A DNA stretch of 35,422 nucleotides from DASZVN01 sp035547055 (GCA_035547055.1 DASZVN010000012.1:1-35422); one strand, 5' to 3'; positions 25,933 to 33,464 are shown, numbered from the stretch's first letter. Numbers and translations are program-made. The notes: generated by a model not told the origin, from the letters alone.

Positions 25933-26462
25933 GCGCCGACCCCCCGCCGGACAAGATCGAATACACGCGGCTCGACCGCGACCTCGTCGAGAAGGCGATG
26001 CACGTGCTCGCGCTCTGCAAGGATCGCGGGCTTCACGTCGTCACGGCCGAATCCTGCACCGGCGGCCTCCTTGCCGGCGTGCTGACCGAGGCGCCGGGGG
26101 CGTCCGACGTCGTCGACGGCGGCTTCGTCACCTATTCCAACACCGCCAAGGAAGCCTGCCTCGGCGTGCCCGAGACGCTGCTGAAGATCCACGGCGCCGT
26201 CAGCGAAGCGGTGGCGCGCGCCATGGCCGAGGGAGCGCTGAAGCGCTCGCCGGCCGAGCTGGCGGTGTCGATCACCGGCATCGCCGGGCCCGGCGGGGCG
26301 ACCGAGGGAAAGCCGGTCGGTCTGGTGCATTTCGGCGCCGCCCGCCGCGACGGGCCCCGCCTCCACCGCGAATGCCGCTTCGGCGACATCGGCCGCGGCG
26401 CGATCCGCCGGGCGTCGATCGTGGTGGCGCTGGAGATGCTGGCCGAGCTGGCATCTTCGTAA
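25929..26462 (+). CDS. pncC: CinA C-terminal family nicotinamide-nucleotide amidase
   Basis: A stand-alone CinA C-terminal domain of 177 residues, the form with nicotinamide-mononucleotide deamidase activity (PncC). The signatures TAESCTGGLLAGVLTEAPGA, GGFVTYSNTAK and SITGIAGPGGATEGKPVGLV are complete. The Ser of ESCTGG is the expected nucleophile. The N-terminal molybdopterin-binding domain of full CinA is absent, as in many proteobacteria. Its ATG overlaps the ispDF stop (ATGA), so it is co-translated with ispDF. It ends 12 bp before the convergent COQ10-type gene, with no terminator visible between. Confidence 0.92.
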   Translation: MSADPPPDKIEYTRLDRDLVEKAMHVLALCKDRGLHVVTAESCTGGLLAGVLTEAPGASDVVDGGFVTYSNTAKEACLGVPETLLKIHGAVSEAVARAMAEGALKRSPAELAVSITGIAGPGGATEGKPVGLVHFGAARRDGPRLHRECRFGDIGRGAIRRASIVVALEMLAELASS

Positions 26463-26474
26463 GGCGCGCATCCC

Positions 26475-26933
26475 TTACGCGGCGCCGTAGACGGCGTCGG
26501 CGCGGGCCTCGAAGGCGCGGGCGAAGCGGCGGAAGGCGCGCTCGAACACCGAGCCGACCATCGCCGACAGGGTCCGGCTCTTCATCTCCCAGGAGATGTA
26601 GAAATCGACCTCGCAGCGGCCCTCTTCCCCGGTCGGACGGAACTCCCAGCGGTTCTCCATGTGCCGGAACGGCCCGTTGACGTACTCGACGAAGATGCGG
26701 CGGTTCGCGGGGTCGAGCGTCACCCGGCTGGTGAACGTCTCGCGGAAGAAGGAGTACGCCACCGTCATGTCGGCGACGAGCGTCGTCGTGCCGTCCTCGC
26801 CCTCGTCGCGCCGGCGCACATAGAGGCGCTCGCAGAGCGGCACGAACTGCGGATATTTCTCCACGTCGGCGACCAGCGTGAACATGTCGTCGGCCGAGTG
26901 GCGGACACGGTGGCGGGTGCGGAAGCTGGGCAT
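26475..26933 (-). CDS. COQ10/RatA-type SRPBCC protein (ubiquinone-binding)
   Basis: A 152-residue START/SRPBCC-fold protein. The N-terminus MPSFRTRHRVRHSADDMFTL followed by VADVEKYPQFVPLCE is the family hallmark, and FVEYVNGPFRHMENRWEF and CEVDFYISWEMKSRTL match its core strands. COQ10 homologues bind ubiquinone and aid respiration; E. coli RatA was described as blocking ribosome association. The former is more likely in this context next to lipA, because this gene pair recurs in Alphaproteobacteria. It starts 49 bp after lipA ends, so they probably share a transcript. Confidence 0.88.
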   Translation of the reverse strand: MPSFRTRHRVRHSADDMFTLVADVEKYPQFVPLCERLYVRRRDEGEDGTTTLVADMTVAYSFFRETFTSRVTLDPANRRIFVEYVNGPFRHMENRWEFRPTGEEGRCEVDFYISWEMKSRTLSAMVGSVFERAFRRFARAFEARADAVYGAA

Positions 26934-26982
26934 GGCGGTTGCGGGCTCGCGCGGCCATCCGGCCGCTCTCTGAACTAGACGC

Positions 26983-27957
26983 TCAAAGCGCCTGGGAGGT
27001 TTCCGATCTGGCGCGGCGGGCGGCTCGGAGGCGGGCGAAATCTTCGCCCGCGTGGTGCGAAGACCGGGTTAATGGGCTCGCCGACACCATCAGGAACCCC
27101 TTGGCGTAGGCGATCGCTTCGTAGGACTTGAACTCCTCCGGCGGCACGAAGCGAACCACCGGATGATGCTTCAGGCTCGGCGCGAGATACTGGCCAATGG
27201 TCAGGAAATCGACCCCGGCGGTGCGAAGGTCGTCCATGAGCTGCAGCACCTCGTTCCGTTCCTCGCCGAGCCCGACCATGATGCCCGACTTGGTGAACAT
27301 GTCGGCATCGAGCTCCTTGACCTGCTGGAGCAGGCGCATCGAGTGGAAATAGCGGGCGCCCGGCCGGACGGTCAGGTAGAGCGAGGGCACGCATTCGAGA
27401 TTGTGGTTGAAGACGTCGGGCCTCGCCGTGACGACCGTCTCCAGCGCGCCGGGCTTGCGCAGGAAATCGGGCGTCAGCACCTCGATGGTGGTGCCCGGGC
27501 TCGCGGCGCGGATCTCGCGGATGACCGCGGCGAAGTGCCCGGCCCCGCCGTCCGCGAGGTCGTCGCGGTCGACCGAGGTGATGACGACGTGGTTCAGGCC
27601 GAGCTTCGCGACCGCGTCGGCGACACGCGCCGGCTCGCCCAGGTCGACCGCCTCGGGCAGGCCGGTCCTGACGTTGCAGAACGCGCAGGCGCGGGTGCAG
27701 GTGTCGCCCAGGATCATGAAGGTGGCGTGCCGCTTCGACCAGCATTCGCCGATATTCGGGCAGCCGGCCTCCTCGCACACCGTCACCAGCTGGTGGGTGC
27801 GGACGATCTCCTGGGTCTCGCGCCACACCGGCGAGCCCGGCGCGCGGACGCGAATCCAGTCCGGCTTCGGCAGCCGCTCGGCCTCGGGGCGCCGCGCCTT
27901 CTCGGGATGGCGCACCGCGCGGCGCTCGCCACCCACCGTATCGAGGACCACCACCAT
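26983..27957 (-). CDS. lipA: Lipoyl synthase LipA
   Basis: A radical-SAM enzyme of 324 residues that inserts two sulfurs into octanoyl groups of 2-oxoacid dehydrogenases. The auxiliary cluster ligands are Cys61, Cys66 and Cys72 (CEEAGCPNIGEC) and the SAM-cluster ligands Cys87, Cys91 and Cys94 (CTRACAFC). The C-terminal RSS serine motif (TRSSHHAGEDF) supplies the serine ligand; a His replaces the more usual Tyr after RSS. Length and ending are normal. ATG 27957 gives MVVVLDTVGG. It is divergent from the arsR operon across 140 bp. Confidence 0.96.
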   Translation of the reverse strand: MVVVLDTVGGERRAVRHPEKARRPEAERLPKPDWIRVRAPGSPVWRETQEIVRTHQLVTVCEEAGCPNIGECWSKRHATFMILGDTCTRACAFCNVRTGLPEAVDLGEPARVADAVAKLGLNHVVITSVDRDDLADGGAGHFAAVIREIRAASPGTTIEVLTPDFLRKPGALETVVTARPDVFNHNLECVPSLYLTVRPGARYFHSMRLLQQVKELDADMFTKSGIMVGLGEERNEVLQLMDDLRTAGVDFLTIGQYLAPSLKHHPVVRFVPPEEFKSYEAIAYAKGFLMVSASPLTRSSHHAGEDFARLRAARRARSETSQAL

Positions 27958-28062
27958 CGCTGCCGCGCTCTCAGCGCCCCATCCCGTCCGCGCCTAACAT
28001 GGCGAAGCCACGCAACCAAGACAATGCAGCCAAAGGGCGGCAGCCATGACGCCGCAGAGCGC

Positions 28063-28106
28063 TTGACAAGATCCGTTAGTCATTACTAACATTAGTTATG
28101 ACTAAC
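28063..28106 (+). promoter_or_regulatory. arsR promoter with overlapping palindromic operator
   Basis: TTGACA (28063-28068) is a perfect -35. An 18-bp spacer leads to TAACAT (28087-28092). The predicted start falls at about 28098, the A of the arsR ATG. From 28075 to 28106 there is a near-perfect 32-bp palindrome: outer arms GTTAGTCAT and ATGACTAAC match exactly, and the inner ACTAA/TTAGT also pair; 28 of 32 positions are symmetric. It covers the -10, the start site and the ATG, so ArsR binding should shut off its own operon. Confidence 0.7.
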
Positions 28107-28424
28107 ATATCGGCGGCGCTTCTCGCCCTGGCCGAACCGACGCGGCGGCAACTCCTCGAACGCCTCGCGGCCGGCCCGCGGACCGCCGGCGCCCTGGCCG
28201 AGGGCCTGCCGGTCACCCGCTCCGCGGTGTCCCAGCACCTGAAGGTGCTGAAGGACGCCGGCCTCGTCGCCGACCGCGCCGAGGGCACGCGGCGGATCTA
28301 CCGCATCGATCCCCAGGGCCTGGGGCCGCTGCGCGCCTGGCTCGACCGGTTCTGGAGCGACGCCCTCGCGTCCTACGCCGCCGAAGTCGATCGAACTGCT
28401 GACAGCAAGGAGACCCGCAAATGA
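28098..28424 (+). CDS. ArsR-family transcriptional regulator
   Basis: A winged-helix repressor of 108 residues. LAEPTRRQLLERLAAGPRTA, then LPVTRSAVSQHLKVLKDAGL (recognition helix region) and VADRAEGTRRIYRI (wing) are the family pattern. No ArsR metal motif (CxC) is seen, so this belongs to the ArsR group paired with SRPBCC/AHSA1 proteins. There is no ribosome-binding site before the ATG, consistent with a leaderless mRNA. Its last four bases overlap the next gene (ATGA). Confidence 0.92.
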   Translation: MTNISAALLALAEPTRRQLLERLAAGPRTAGALAEGLPVTRSAVSQHLKVLKDAGLVADRAEGTRRIYRIDPQGLGPLRAWLDRFWSDALASYAAEVDRTADSKETRK

Positions 28425-28891
28425 CCCTCACCATCGCCCCTGCCCCCGTCCGCAGCAGCGTGCGCGTGAACGCGACGCAGCGGCGGGCCTTCGAGGTGTT
28501 CACCGCCGGCATGGGCCGCTGGTGGCTGAAGACGCACAAGATCGGCGCCGTCGAGATGGCGGACACCGTGGTGGAGCCGCGCGTCGGCGGGCGCTGGTAC
28601 GAGAAGGGCGTCGACGGTACCGAGTGCGAGTGGGGCCGCGTGCTGGCCTGGGAGCCGCCGTCGCGCCTCGTCCTCGCGTGGCAGATCAACGGACGCTGGC
28701 AGTTCGATCCCGACCTCGTGACCGAGGTCGAGATCCGCTTCATTCCCGACGGCGAGGACGGCACCCGGGTCGAGCTGGAGCACCGCAACATCGAGCGCTT
28801 CGGCGCCGAGGCCGATGCCGCGCGGGCGGCGTTCGACTCGCCGGGCGGCTGGCCCGGCCTGCTCGGGAGCTTCGCGGCGATCTTCCCGTAG
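28421..28891 (+). CDS. SRPBCC/AHSA1 domain-containing protein
   Basis: A 156-residue helix-grip protein of the Activator-of-Hsp90-like (AHSA1) group. The pattern VNATQRRAFEVFTAGMGRWW near the N-terminus, GGRWYEKGVDGTECEWGRVL and RLVLAWQINGRWQFDPDLVT in the middle, and a final long helix (GGWPGLLGSFAAIF) are typical. Members bind small hydrophobic ligands; none has a common reaction. Overlap with arsR makes it the likely repressor-controlled effector, and the pair is a common bacterial module. Function unknown. Confidence 0.88.
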   Translation: MTLTIAPAPVRSSVRVNATQRRAFEVFTAGMGRWWLKTHKIGAVEMADTVVEPRVGGRWYEKGVDGTECEWGRVLAWEPPSRLVLAWQINGRWQFDPDLVTEVEIRFIPDGEDGTRVELEHRNIERFGAEADAARAAFDSPGGWPGLLGSFAAIFP

Positions 28892-28937
28892 GGGGCATCG
28901 GCGTTGCCGGGGCCTCACCCGGCCCGCTACGCGCCGC

Positions 28938-29369
28938 CTACAGCCGCCGGTCGGGAAGCCCCGCGATGTGCGGCAAGGCCTCGTCGGTCTTGTCCCAACT
29001 GATCCGCTGCTTCGCGTAGATGACGCTTTCGGGCGTGATCTGCTCGGGATCGTCGAGCGATCCCGCCTGGATGATGACGATGTCGCCCGGATGGTCGCCC
29101 GTGGTGTAGAGCCGGCCCCCGCAAGTGCCGCAGAAATGGCGCGTCACCCGGCCGCCGGTGTCGCCGATGCTGGTGTAGGTCCTGGGCTCCCCGTGCAGCG
29201 TCAAGCGGCTGCCCGGGAGGCCGACGATCGTGGTGTGCCCGGTCCCGGTGGCTTTCTGGCAGTCCTTGCAGCAGCACTGGCTCACGAACAGAAAGGGACG
29301 CCGGATCTCATACCGGATCTGGCCGCACAGGCAGCCGCCGCTGAGGACGTCCTGCTCCTTGGCTTCCAT
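28938..29369 (-). CDS. GFA family (Mss4-like fold) zinc protein
   Basis: A 143-residue protein with the Cys pattern of GFA enzymes: GGCLCGQIRYEI, SQCCCKDCQKATG and RHFCGTCGGRLY, which bind zinc. The family was named after glutathione-dependent formaldehyde-activating enzyme, but that activity is not general. The ATG at 29369 follows a GGGGGG stretch. It is convergent with the SRPBCC gene (46 bp). Nothing nearby points to formaldehyde metabolism, so it is best left as a GFA-family protein. Confidence 0.88.
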   Translation of the reverse strand: MEAKEQDVLSGGCLCGQIRYEIRRPFLFVSQCCCKDCQKATGTGHTTIVGLPGSRLTLHGEPRTYTSIGDTGGRVTRHFCGTCGGRLYTTGDHPGDIVIIQAGSLDDPEQITPESVIYAKQRISWDKTDEALPHIAGLPDRRL

Positions 29370-29411
29370 GTCGTTGCCCCCCGATGCCGACCGGCTTCAG
29401 CTCGAAATGCG

Positions 29412-29834
29412 CTACCCGACGATCTCGGCGTCGGTGAAGAAGAAGGCGATCTCCTCGCGCGCGGTGTCCGCGGCGTCGGAGCCGTGGACCGAGTTGGCCT
29501 CGATCGACTCGGCGAAGTCCTTGCGGATGGTGCCCGGCGCCGCCTTCTTCGGGTCGGTCGCGCCCATCACCTCGCGATATTTCGCGACCGCGTTGTCGCC
29601 CTCGAGCACCTGCACCACGACCGGTCCCGAGATCATGAAGCGCACGAGATCGCCGAAGAACGGCCGCTCGCGGTGCACGGCGTAGAAGCCTTCGGCCCGC
29701 TCGCGGCTGAGACGGAGCCGCTTCTGCGCGATCACCCGGAGCCCGGCGGTTTCGATGCGGTCGACGATCTTGCCGGTGATGTTGCGGGCGGTGGCATCCG
29801 GCTTGATGATCGAGAGGGTCCGTTCGAGGGCCAT
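29412..29834 (-). CDS. ndk: Nucleoside diphosphate kinase
   Basis: A 140-residue cytoplasmic enzyme transferring the terminal phosphate from ATP to NDPs. LERTLSIIKPDATARNITGK and the active-site block ESIEANSVHGSDAADTA with phospho-His117 are diagnostic, and length is exactly normal. GGAAGAG precedes the ATG. Its own promoter appears at 29868-29896. The first 103 bases are also covered by the extended oxyR frame, which reads a different frame on the same strand. Confidence 0.97.
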   Translation of the reverse strand: MALERTLSIIKPDATARNITGKIVDRIETAGLRVIAQKRLRLSRERAEGFYAVHRERPFFGDLVRFMISGPVVVQVLEGDNAVAKYREVMGATDPKKAAPGTIRKDFAESIEANSVHGSDAADTAREEIAFFFTDAEIVG

Positions 29835-30787
29835 GTCTCTTCCTGACGGGTCACGGGAGGGTCTCGGCTTATATCGGCGGCCTCCTTGAGCGGCAAGGCG
29901 GCAGCATCGGCGCGCATCGCGGCCGCCAGCGCCTCGACCTCGCGGCCGACCGAGGAGGCCCGCCGCCACGCGATGCCGATGGTGCGGAACGGCGCCGGCG
30001 GGGCGAACGGCAGGAGCGCGACGCGCGGGTCCCCGCGCAGCTCCGCCTCGACGAACAGGCGCGGCAGCAGCGTGATGCCCTGCCCGTTGGCGACGAGCTG
30101 GTGCAACGTCGACAGGCTGGTGGCGCCGAAGCTCCGGAGCCGCCCGACCGGAATGCGGCGGCACACCGCGAGCGCCTGGTCGCGGAAGCAGTGGCCGTCC
30201 TCGAGCAGCAGCAGGTCGGCGCTCTCCAGCATCGCCTCGGTCGCCCTCTGGTGCCGTGCAAGGGCGTGGCCGACCGGGACGGCCAGGAGAAACGGGTCGT
30301 CGAACACCGCGATCTCGTCGAACTCGGGATGGTCGAGCGGCGTGCTCGCGATCACCGCTTCGAGCCCGCCGGAGGCGAGCTCGTCGACCAGGGCCGCGGT
30401 GACGGTCTCGCGCAGCACGAGCTCGAGGCCGGGATGCACCGCGCCGAGCGCCGGCAGGAGGCGGGGCAGGAGATAAGGCGCGATCGAGGGGATGATGCCG
30501 AGCCGGAACGGCGCCGCGAACGGCTCCTGGCGGGCGCAGCTTTCGAGGTCGGCGACCGCGACCAGGATGTCGTCGCCGCGCCGCGCCACCTCGGCGCCGA
30601 GGGCGGTCAGGCGGATGCCGTCATGCAGCCGCTCGACCAGGGGCGAGCCGAAGAACGCCTCGAGGTCGCGGATCTGCATCGAGAGCGCCGGCTGGGTGAC
30701 GGCGCTGGCCGACGCGGCCTTGCCGAAATGGCGATGGCGGGCGAGCGCCTGGAAATAGCGAATCTGTCGGAGAGTGATCGTAGTCAT
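29732..30787 (-). CDS. oxyR: OxyR-type LysR regulator with read-through C-terminus
   Basis: A LysR regulator with an N-terminal winged helix (FGKAASASAVTQPALSMQIR) and a ligand domain from about residue 90. The peroxide-sensing pair of OxyR is present: Cys200 and Cys209 in LEDGHCFRDQALAVC, with the standard spacing of nine. OxyR controls catalase and peroxidase genes. The frame runs to 351 residues, where about 305 is normal; the normal fold ends near residue 304. The extra tail (from about 305) is low-complexity Ser/Pro/Arg and overlaps the ndk promoter and first 103 bases of ndk. A one-base indel would end it at TAA 29871-29869. No ribosome site is seen before the ATG. Confidence 0.88.
   Translation of the reverse strand: MTTITLRQIRYFQALARHRHFGKAASASAVTQPALSMQIRDLEAFFGSPLVERLHDGIRLTALGAEVARRGDDILVAVADLESCARQEPFAAPFRLGIIPSIAPYLLPRLLPALGAVHPGLELVLRETVTAALVDELASGGLEAVIASTPLDHPEFDEIAVFDDPFLLAVPVGHALARHQRATEAMLESADLLLLEDGHCFRDQALAVCRRIPVGRLRSFGATSLSTLHQLVANGQGITLLPRLFVEAELRGDPRVALLPFAPPAPFRTIGIAWRRASSVGREVEALAAAMRADAAALPLKEAADISRDPPVTRQEETWPSNGPSRSSSRMPPPATSPARSSTASKPPGSG
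29868..29896 (-). promoter_or_regulatory. Putative ndk promoter inside the oxyR 3' end
   Basis: On the minus strand TTGCCG (29896-29891), a 17-bp spacer and TATAAG (29873-29868) form a good sigma-70-type promoter. Transcription would begin near 29861, giving a leader of about 27 bases that holds the ndk ribosome site. The TAA inside TATAAG is a stop in a frame one base off from oxyR. Confidence 0.55.
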
Positions 30788-30800
30788 AAGACGAGTTTAT
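30786..30800. promoter_or_regulatory. OxyR-like half-site at the oxyR start codon
   Basis: ATAA-N7-TTAT (30786-30800) has the same layout as the OxyR half-site ATAG-N7-CTAT and overlaps the oxyR ATG. It suits autoregulation. Only a single 15-bp module is visible, while full OxyR sites have two, so this is tentative. Confidence 0.35.
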
Positions 30801-30909
30801 CGCCGACGCGTCGATGCCGCCAGGCGGGCTGCGCGCCTTCGCGCTCTTGCGCTGCCTCGCGCCCGCCGGTAAGTCCCGCGCCAGCCGGGTCGAGCGGGAG
30901 TGAGTGCGG

Positions 30910-31326
30910 ATGGGCAATCGCTACGTCGTAGCCAAGGTCGACGAGGTGGCGCCGGGCACGAGCAAGCTCGTCACCGTGCGCGGCCGCGAGATCGGCGTGT
31001 TCAACGTCAACGGCTCGTTCTACGCCCTGCTCAACCGCTGCCCGCACGAGGGCGCCTCGCTGTGCAAGGGCCGCATCATCGGCCTGGTCTCGTCCGACGA
31101 GCCCGGCCACTACAAGGTGACGCGGCAGGGCGAGTTCCTGAAATGCCCGTGGCACGGCTGGGAGTTCGAGATCGCGACGGGCCAGTCCTATTGCGATCCC
31201 AAGGGCACCTTCGTGAAGGCCTACAAGGTCGAGGTCGAGCCCGGCGCCGAGCTGGCCAAGGGCCCCTATGTCGCGGAGAGCTTTCCAGTGACGGTGGAAG
31301 ACAACTACCTTGTCGTCGAGATGTAG
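30910..31326 (+). CDS. Rieske [2Fe-2S] protein, stand-alone
   Basis: A 138-residue soluble protein that is a single Rieske domain. Cluster ligands are Cys44 and His46 (NRCPHEGASL) and Cys79 and His82 (LKCPWHGWEF). A 32-residue segment lies between the two motifs, longer than in ferredoxin-type Rieske proteins. No N-terminal membrane anchor exists, so it is not a cytochrome bc1 subunit, and no mononuclear iron domain follows. ATG 30910 is preferred for its distance from GGGAG; GTG 30904 would add two residues. First gene of a three-gene run, divergent from oxyR. Electron partner unknown. Confidence 0.85.
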   Translation: MGNRYVVAKVDEVAPGTSKLVTVRGREIGVFNVNGSFYALLNRCPHEGASLCKGRIIGLVSSDEPGHYKVTRQGEFLKCPWHGWEFEIATGQSYCDPKGTFVKAYKVEVEPGAELAKGPYVAESFPVTVEDNYLVVEM

Positions 31327-31349
31327 CCGGTTCGGGAGAGACGACGCCG

Positions 31350-31685
31350 ATGGCTGAGCAGGACGATGTGGCGCTGATCCGCCTGTGCGGCTCCGACGAG
31401 GTGGCGCCGGGGTCGGCCCGCGAGATCGAGGTGCCCGGCCTTGCGCCGCTGGCGGTGTTCCGCCTCGAGGACGGCACGGTCTACGTGACCGACGGCATCT
31501 GCACCCACGCCTATGCCTCGCTGGCCGAGGGCTTCGTCGACGGCGACGAGATCGAGTGCCCGCTCCACGCCGGCCGGTTCTGCATCCGCGACGGCCGCGC
31601 CACCGAGGAGCCCTGCGAGGAGCCGCTGAAGACCTACCAGCCGGTGGAGCAGGACGGCGCGATCTTCATCCGCAACCCGCGCTGA
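31350..31685 (+). CDS. Rieske ferredoxin, aromatic-dioxygenase type
   Basis: A 111-residue Rieske ferredoxin. Ligands are Cys51 and His53 (GICTHAYASL) and Cys70 and His73 (IECPLHAGRFC). The short spacing between motifs and the end EEPLKTYQPVEQDGAIFI fit the small ferredoxins that feed electrons to ring-hydroxylating oxygenases (NdoA/AndAb type). GGGAGAG lies nine bases before the ATG. It follows the first Rieske gene by 23 bp and is followed by a phosphatase gene 7 bp later. No oxygenase or reductase subunit is in the window. Confidence 0.88.
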   Translation: MAEQDDVALIRLCGSDEVAPGSAREIEVPGLAPLAVFRLEDGTVYVTDGICTHAYASLAEGFVDGDEIECPLHAGRFCIRDGRATEEPCEEPLKTYQPVEQDGAIFIRNPR

Positions 31686-31692
31686 CGCGTCC

Positions 31693-32268
31693 GTGCTCTA
31701 TCTCGTTCGCCACGGCGAAACGGAATGGAACGCGGCCGGACGATTTCAAGGAGCGCAGGACTCCCCGCTGACCCGGCGGGGCCGCGACCAGGCCGCCGCA
31801 ATCGGCCGCCTCCTCGCGGCGAGAATAGGGGCGGCTCGGCCGATCACCTGCTACGTCAGCCCGCTCGGGCGCGCCCGGCAGACGGCGGACATCGTGGCGC
31901 ACGAGATCCAGGTCGCGCGCATCGCCGAGCCCAGGATCGCCGAAGTGACGCTTGGCGCCTGGGACGGGATGTCCCGCTACGAGATCGAGGCGGAATATCC
32001 GGGCGCTCTCGCCGGAGCGACGGCGTTCGACTGGTATTTCCGGGCGCCGGGCGGAGAGCGGTTCGACGCCGTCTGCGCCCGTGTCTCCGCCTGGCTGCGG
32101 GACGTCGACACGCCCGCCGTCGCAATTTCCCACGGCCTCCTCGGCCGCATCGTGCGCGGCCTCTATCTGGGAATGTCCGTGCCCGAGATGCTGGCCCTGC
32201 CGGTGCCGCAAGACGGCGTCTTTTGCCTGGACGGTGGCCGGGTCGAGTTCCTCGGCGTGCCCCGCTAG
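31693..32268 (+). CDS. Histidine phosphatase family protein
   Basis: A 191-residue member of the phosphoglycerate-mutase-like superfamily. The catalytic motif is LVRHGETEWN with His7, the second His is His147 in AISHGLLGR, and SPLGRARQTA is the conserved middle part. A GTG start at 31693 gives MLYLVRHGE, exactly the family N-terminus. It is the third gene of the Rieske operon, with a 7-bp gap. The substrate is unknown: members act on sugar phosphates, phosphoproteins or cobalamin precursors. Confidence 0.9.
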   Translation: MLYLVRHGETEWNAAGRFQGAQDSPLTRRGRDQAAAIGRLLAARIGAARPITCYVSPLGRARQTADIVAHEIQVARIAEPRIAEVTLGAWDGMSRYEIEAEYPGALAGATAFDWYFRAPGGERFDAVCARVSAWLRDVDTPAVAISHGLLGRIVRGLYLGMSVPEMLALPVPQDGVFCLDGGRVEFLGVPR

Positions 32269-32318
32269 ACCAGCGCCTTATCCGAATATGTCATCGCGCT
32301 CCATCTTGACCGCCCTGG

Positions 32319-32365
32319 CCCCTCACCCGGTTTCGCCTGCGCAGCAGGCGATCTGGGCGAGGGGT
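32319..32365. terminator. Strong hairpin between phosphatase and aapJ genes
   Basis: CGCCTGC (32334-32340) and GCAGGCG (32344-32350) pair around a three-base loop, and CCCCTCACCCGG / CTGGGCGAGGGG extend the stem with few mismatches. It lies between convergent genes and could end both transcripts. There is no T-run, so it may instead be a palindromic repeat. Confidence 0.5.
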
Positions 32366-32411
32366 TACGACGCTGGCGAGGACACGCGATCCAGCCCCCT
32401 CTGAACATGGG

Positions 32412-33431
32412 CTAGAGGATCGGCATGCCGTATTGGAGGCCGCCCTGGGTCCAGAGCGCGTTGAGGCCGCGCTTGATCTTGAGCGGCGACGACATGCCGA
32501 GGTTCTTCTCGAAGATCTCGCCGTAGTTCCCCATCGCCTTGATGACACCGTAGGCCCAGTCCTGGCGGAGGCCGAGCGCCTTGCCGAAATTGCCCTCGAC
32601 CCCGAGCAGGCGGCGGATCGACGGATTGGTCGAGGACTTCATCTCGTCGACGTTCGCCTTGGTGACGCCGAGCTCCTCGGCGTCGAGCAGGGCATAGTGC
32701 GTCCACTTGACGATGTTGAACCACTGGTCGTCGCCCTGGCGCACCACCGGGCCGAGCGGCTCCTTCGAGATGACCTCGGGCAGGATGACGTGGTCGTCCG
32801 GCTTGGCGAGCTGGAGGCGCGTCGCGGCGAGGCCGGAGGCGTCGGTGGTCCAGGCGTCGCATCGGCCGCCGTCATAGGCGGCGATCGCCTCGGTCAGCTT
32901 CTCGAACGACACCGGCTTGTAGTCGATGTGGTGGGAGCGGAAATAGTCGGCCATGTTGAGCTGGGTGTCGGTGCCGTTCTGCACGCAGATCGAGGCGCCG
33001 GACAGCTCCTTGACCGACTTCACCCCGGCCGATTTCCTGACCATGAAGCCCTGGCCGTCGTAATAGTTCACGCCGGCGAACTTCAGGCCGAGCGTGGTGT
33101 CGCGCGACATCGTCCAGGTGGTGTTGCGGATGAGGACGTCGACCTCGCCGGATTGCAACGCGGTGAAGCGCTGCGAGGCGTCGAGCGGGGTGAACTTCAC
33201 CTTGGCGGGGTCCCCGAAGATCGCGGCGGCGACGGCCCGGCAATAGTCGACGTCGAAGCCGGTCCACTCGCCCTTGGCGTTCGGGTTGCCGAAGCCCGGC
33301 AGGCCGGTGTTGACCCCGCACTGGAGGAAGCCCTTCGCCTTGACGGTGTCGAGCGTCGAGGCGGCATGGGCGGTGGAGAACGAGGCCAGCGCGAAGACGG
33401 TGGCGAGCGCGACCGCGCGGACGATGGTCAT
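32412..33431 (-). CDS. aapJ: General L-amino acid-binding protein, AapJ-like
   Basis: A periplasmic receptor of 339 residues. A Sec signal peptide spans residues 1-23 (cleavage after AHA, mature start ASTLDTVKAKGFLQCGVNTG). GEWTGFDVDYCRAVAAAIFG, RFTALQSGEVDVLIRNTTWT and the C-terminal RGLNALWTQGGLQYGMPI are characteristic of AapJ/BztA, which bind a broad range of L-amino acids. The permease and ATPase genes (aapQMP) normally follow, but here the gene runs toward the phosphatase gene and ends, so it stands alone. Nitrogen control by NtrC is known for some homologues. Confidence 0.93.
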   Translation of the reverse strand: MTIVRAVALATVFALASFSTAHAASTLDTVKAKGFLQCGVNTGLPGFGNPNAKGEWTGFDVDYCRAVAAAIFGDPAKVKFTPLDASQRFTALQSGEVDVLIRNTTWTMSRDTTLGLKFAGVNYYDGQGFMVRKSAGVKSVKELSGASICVQNGTDTQLNMADYFRSHHIDYKPVSFEKLTEAIAAYDGGRCDAWTTDASGLAATRLQLAKPDDHVILPEVISKEPLGPVVRQGDDQWFNIVKWTHYALLDAEELGVTKANVDEMKSSTNPSIRRLLGVEGNFGKALGLRQDWAYGVIKAMGNYGEIFEKNLGMSSPLKIKRGLNALWTQGGLQYGMPIL

Positions 33432-33464
33432 CTTCGGCGCCTTTCGATGGAGTGGAGGCCCGGC

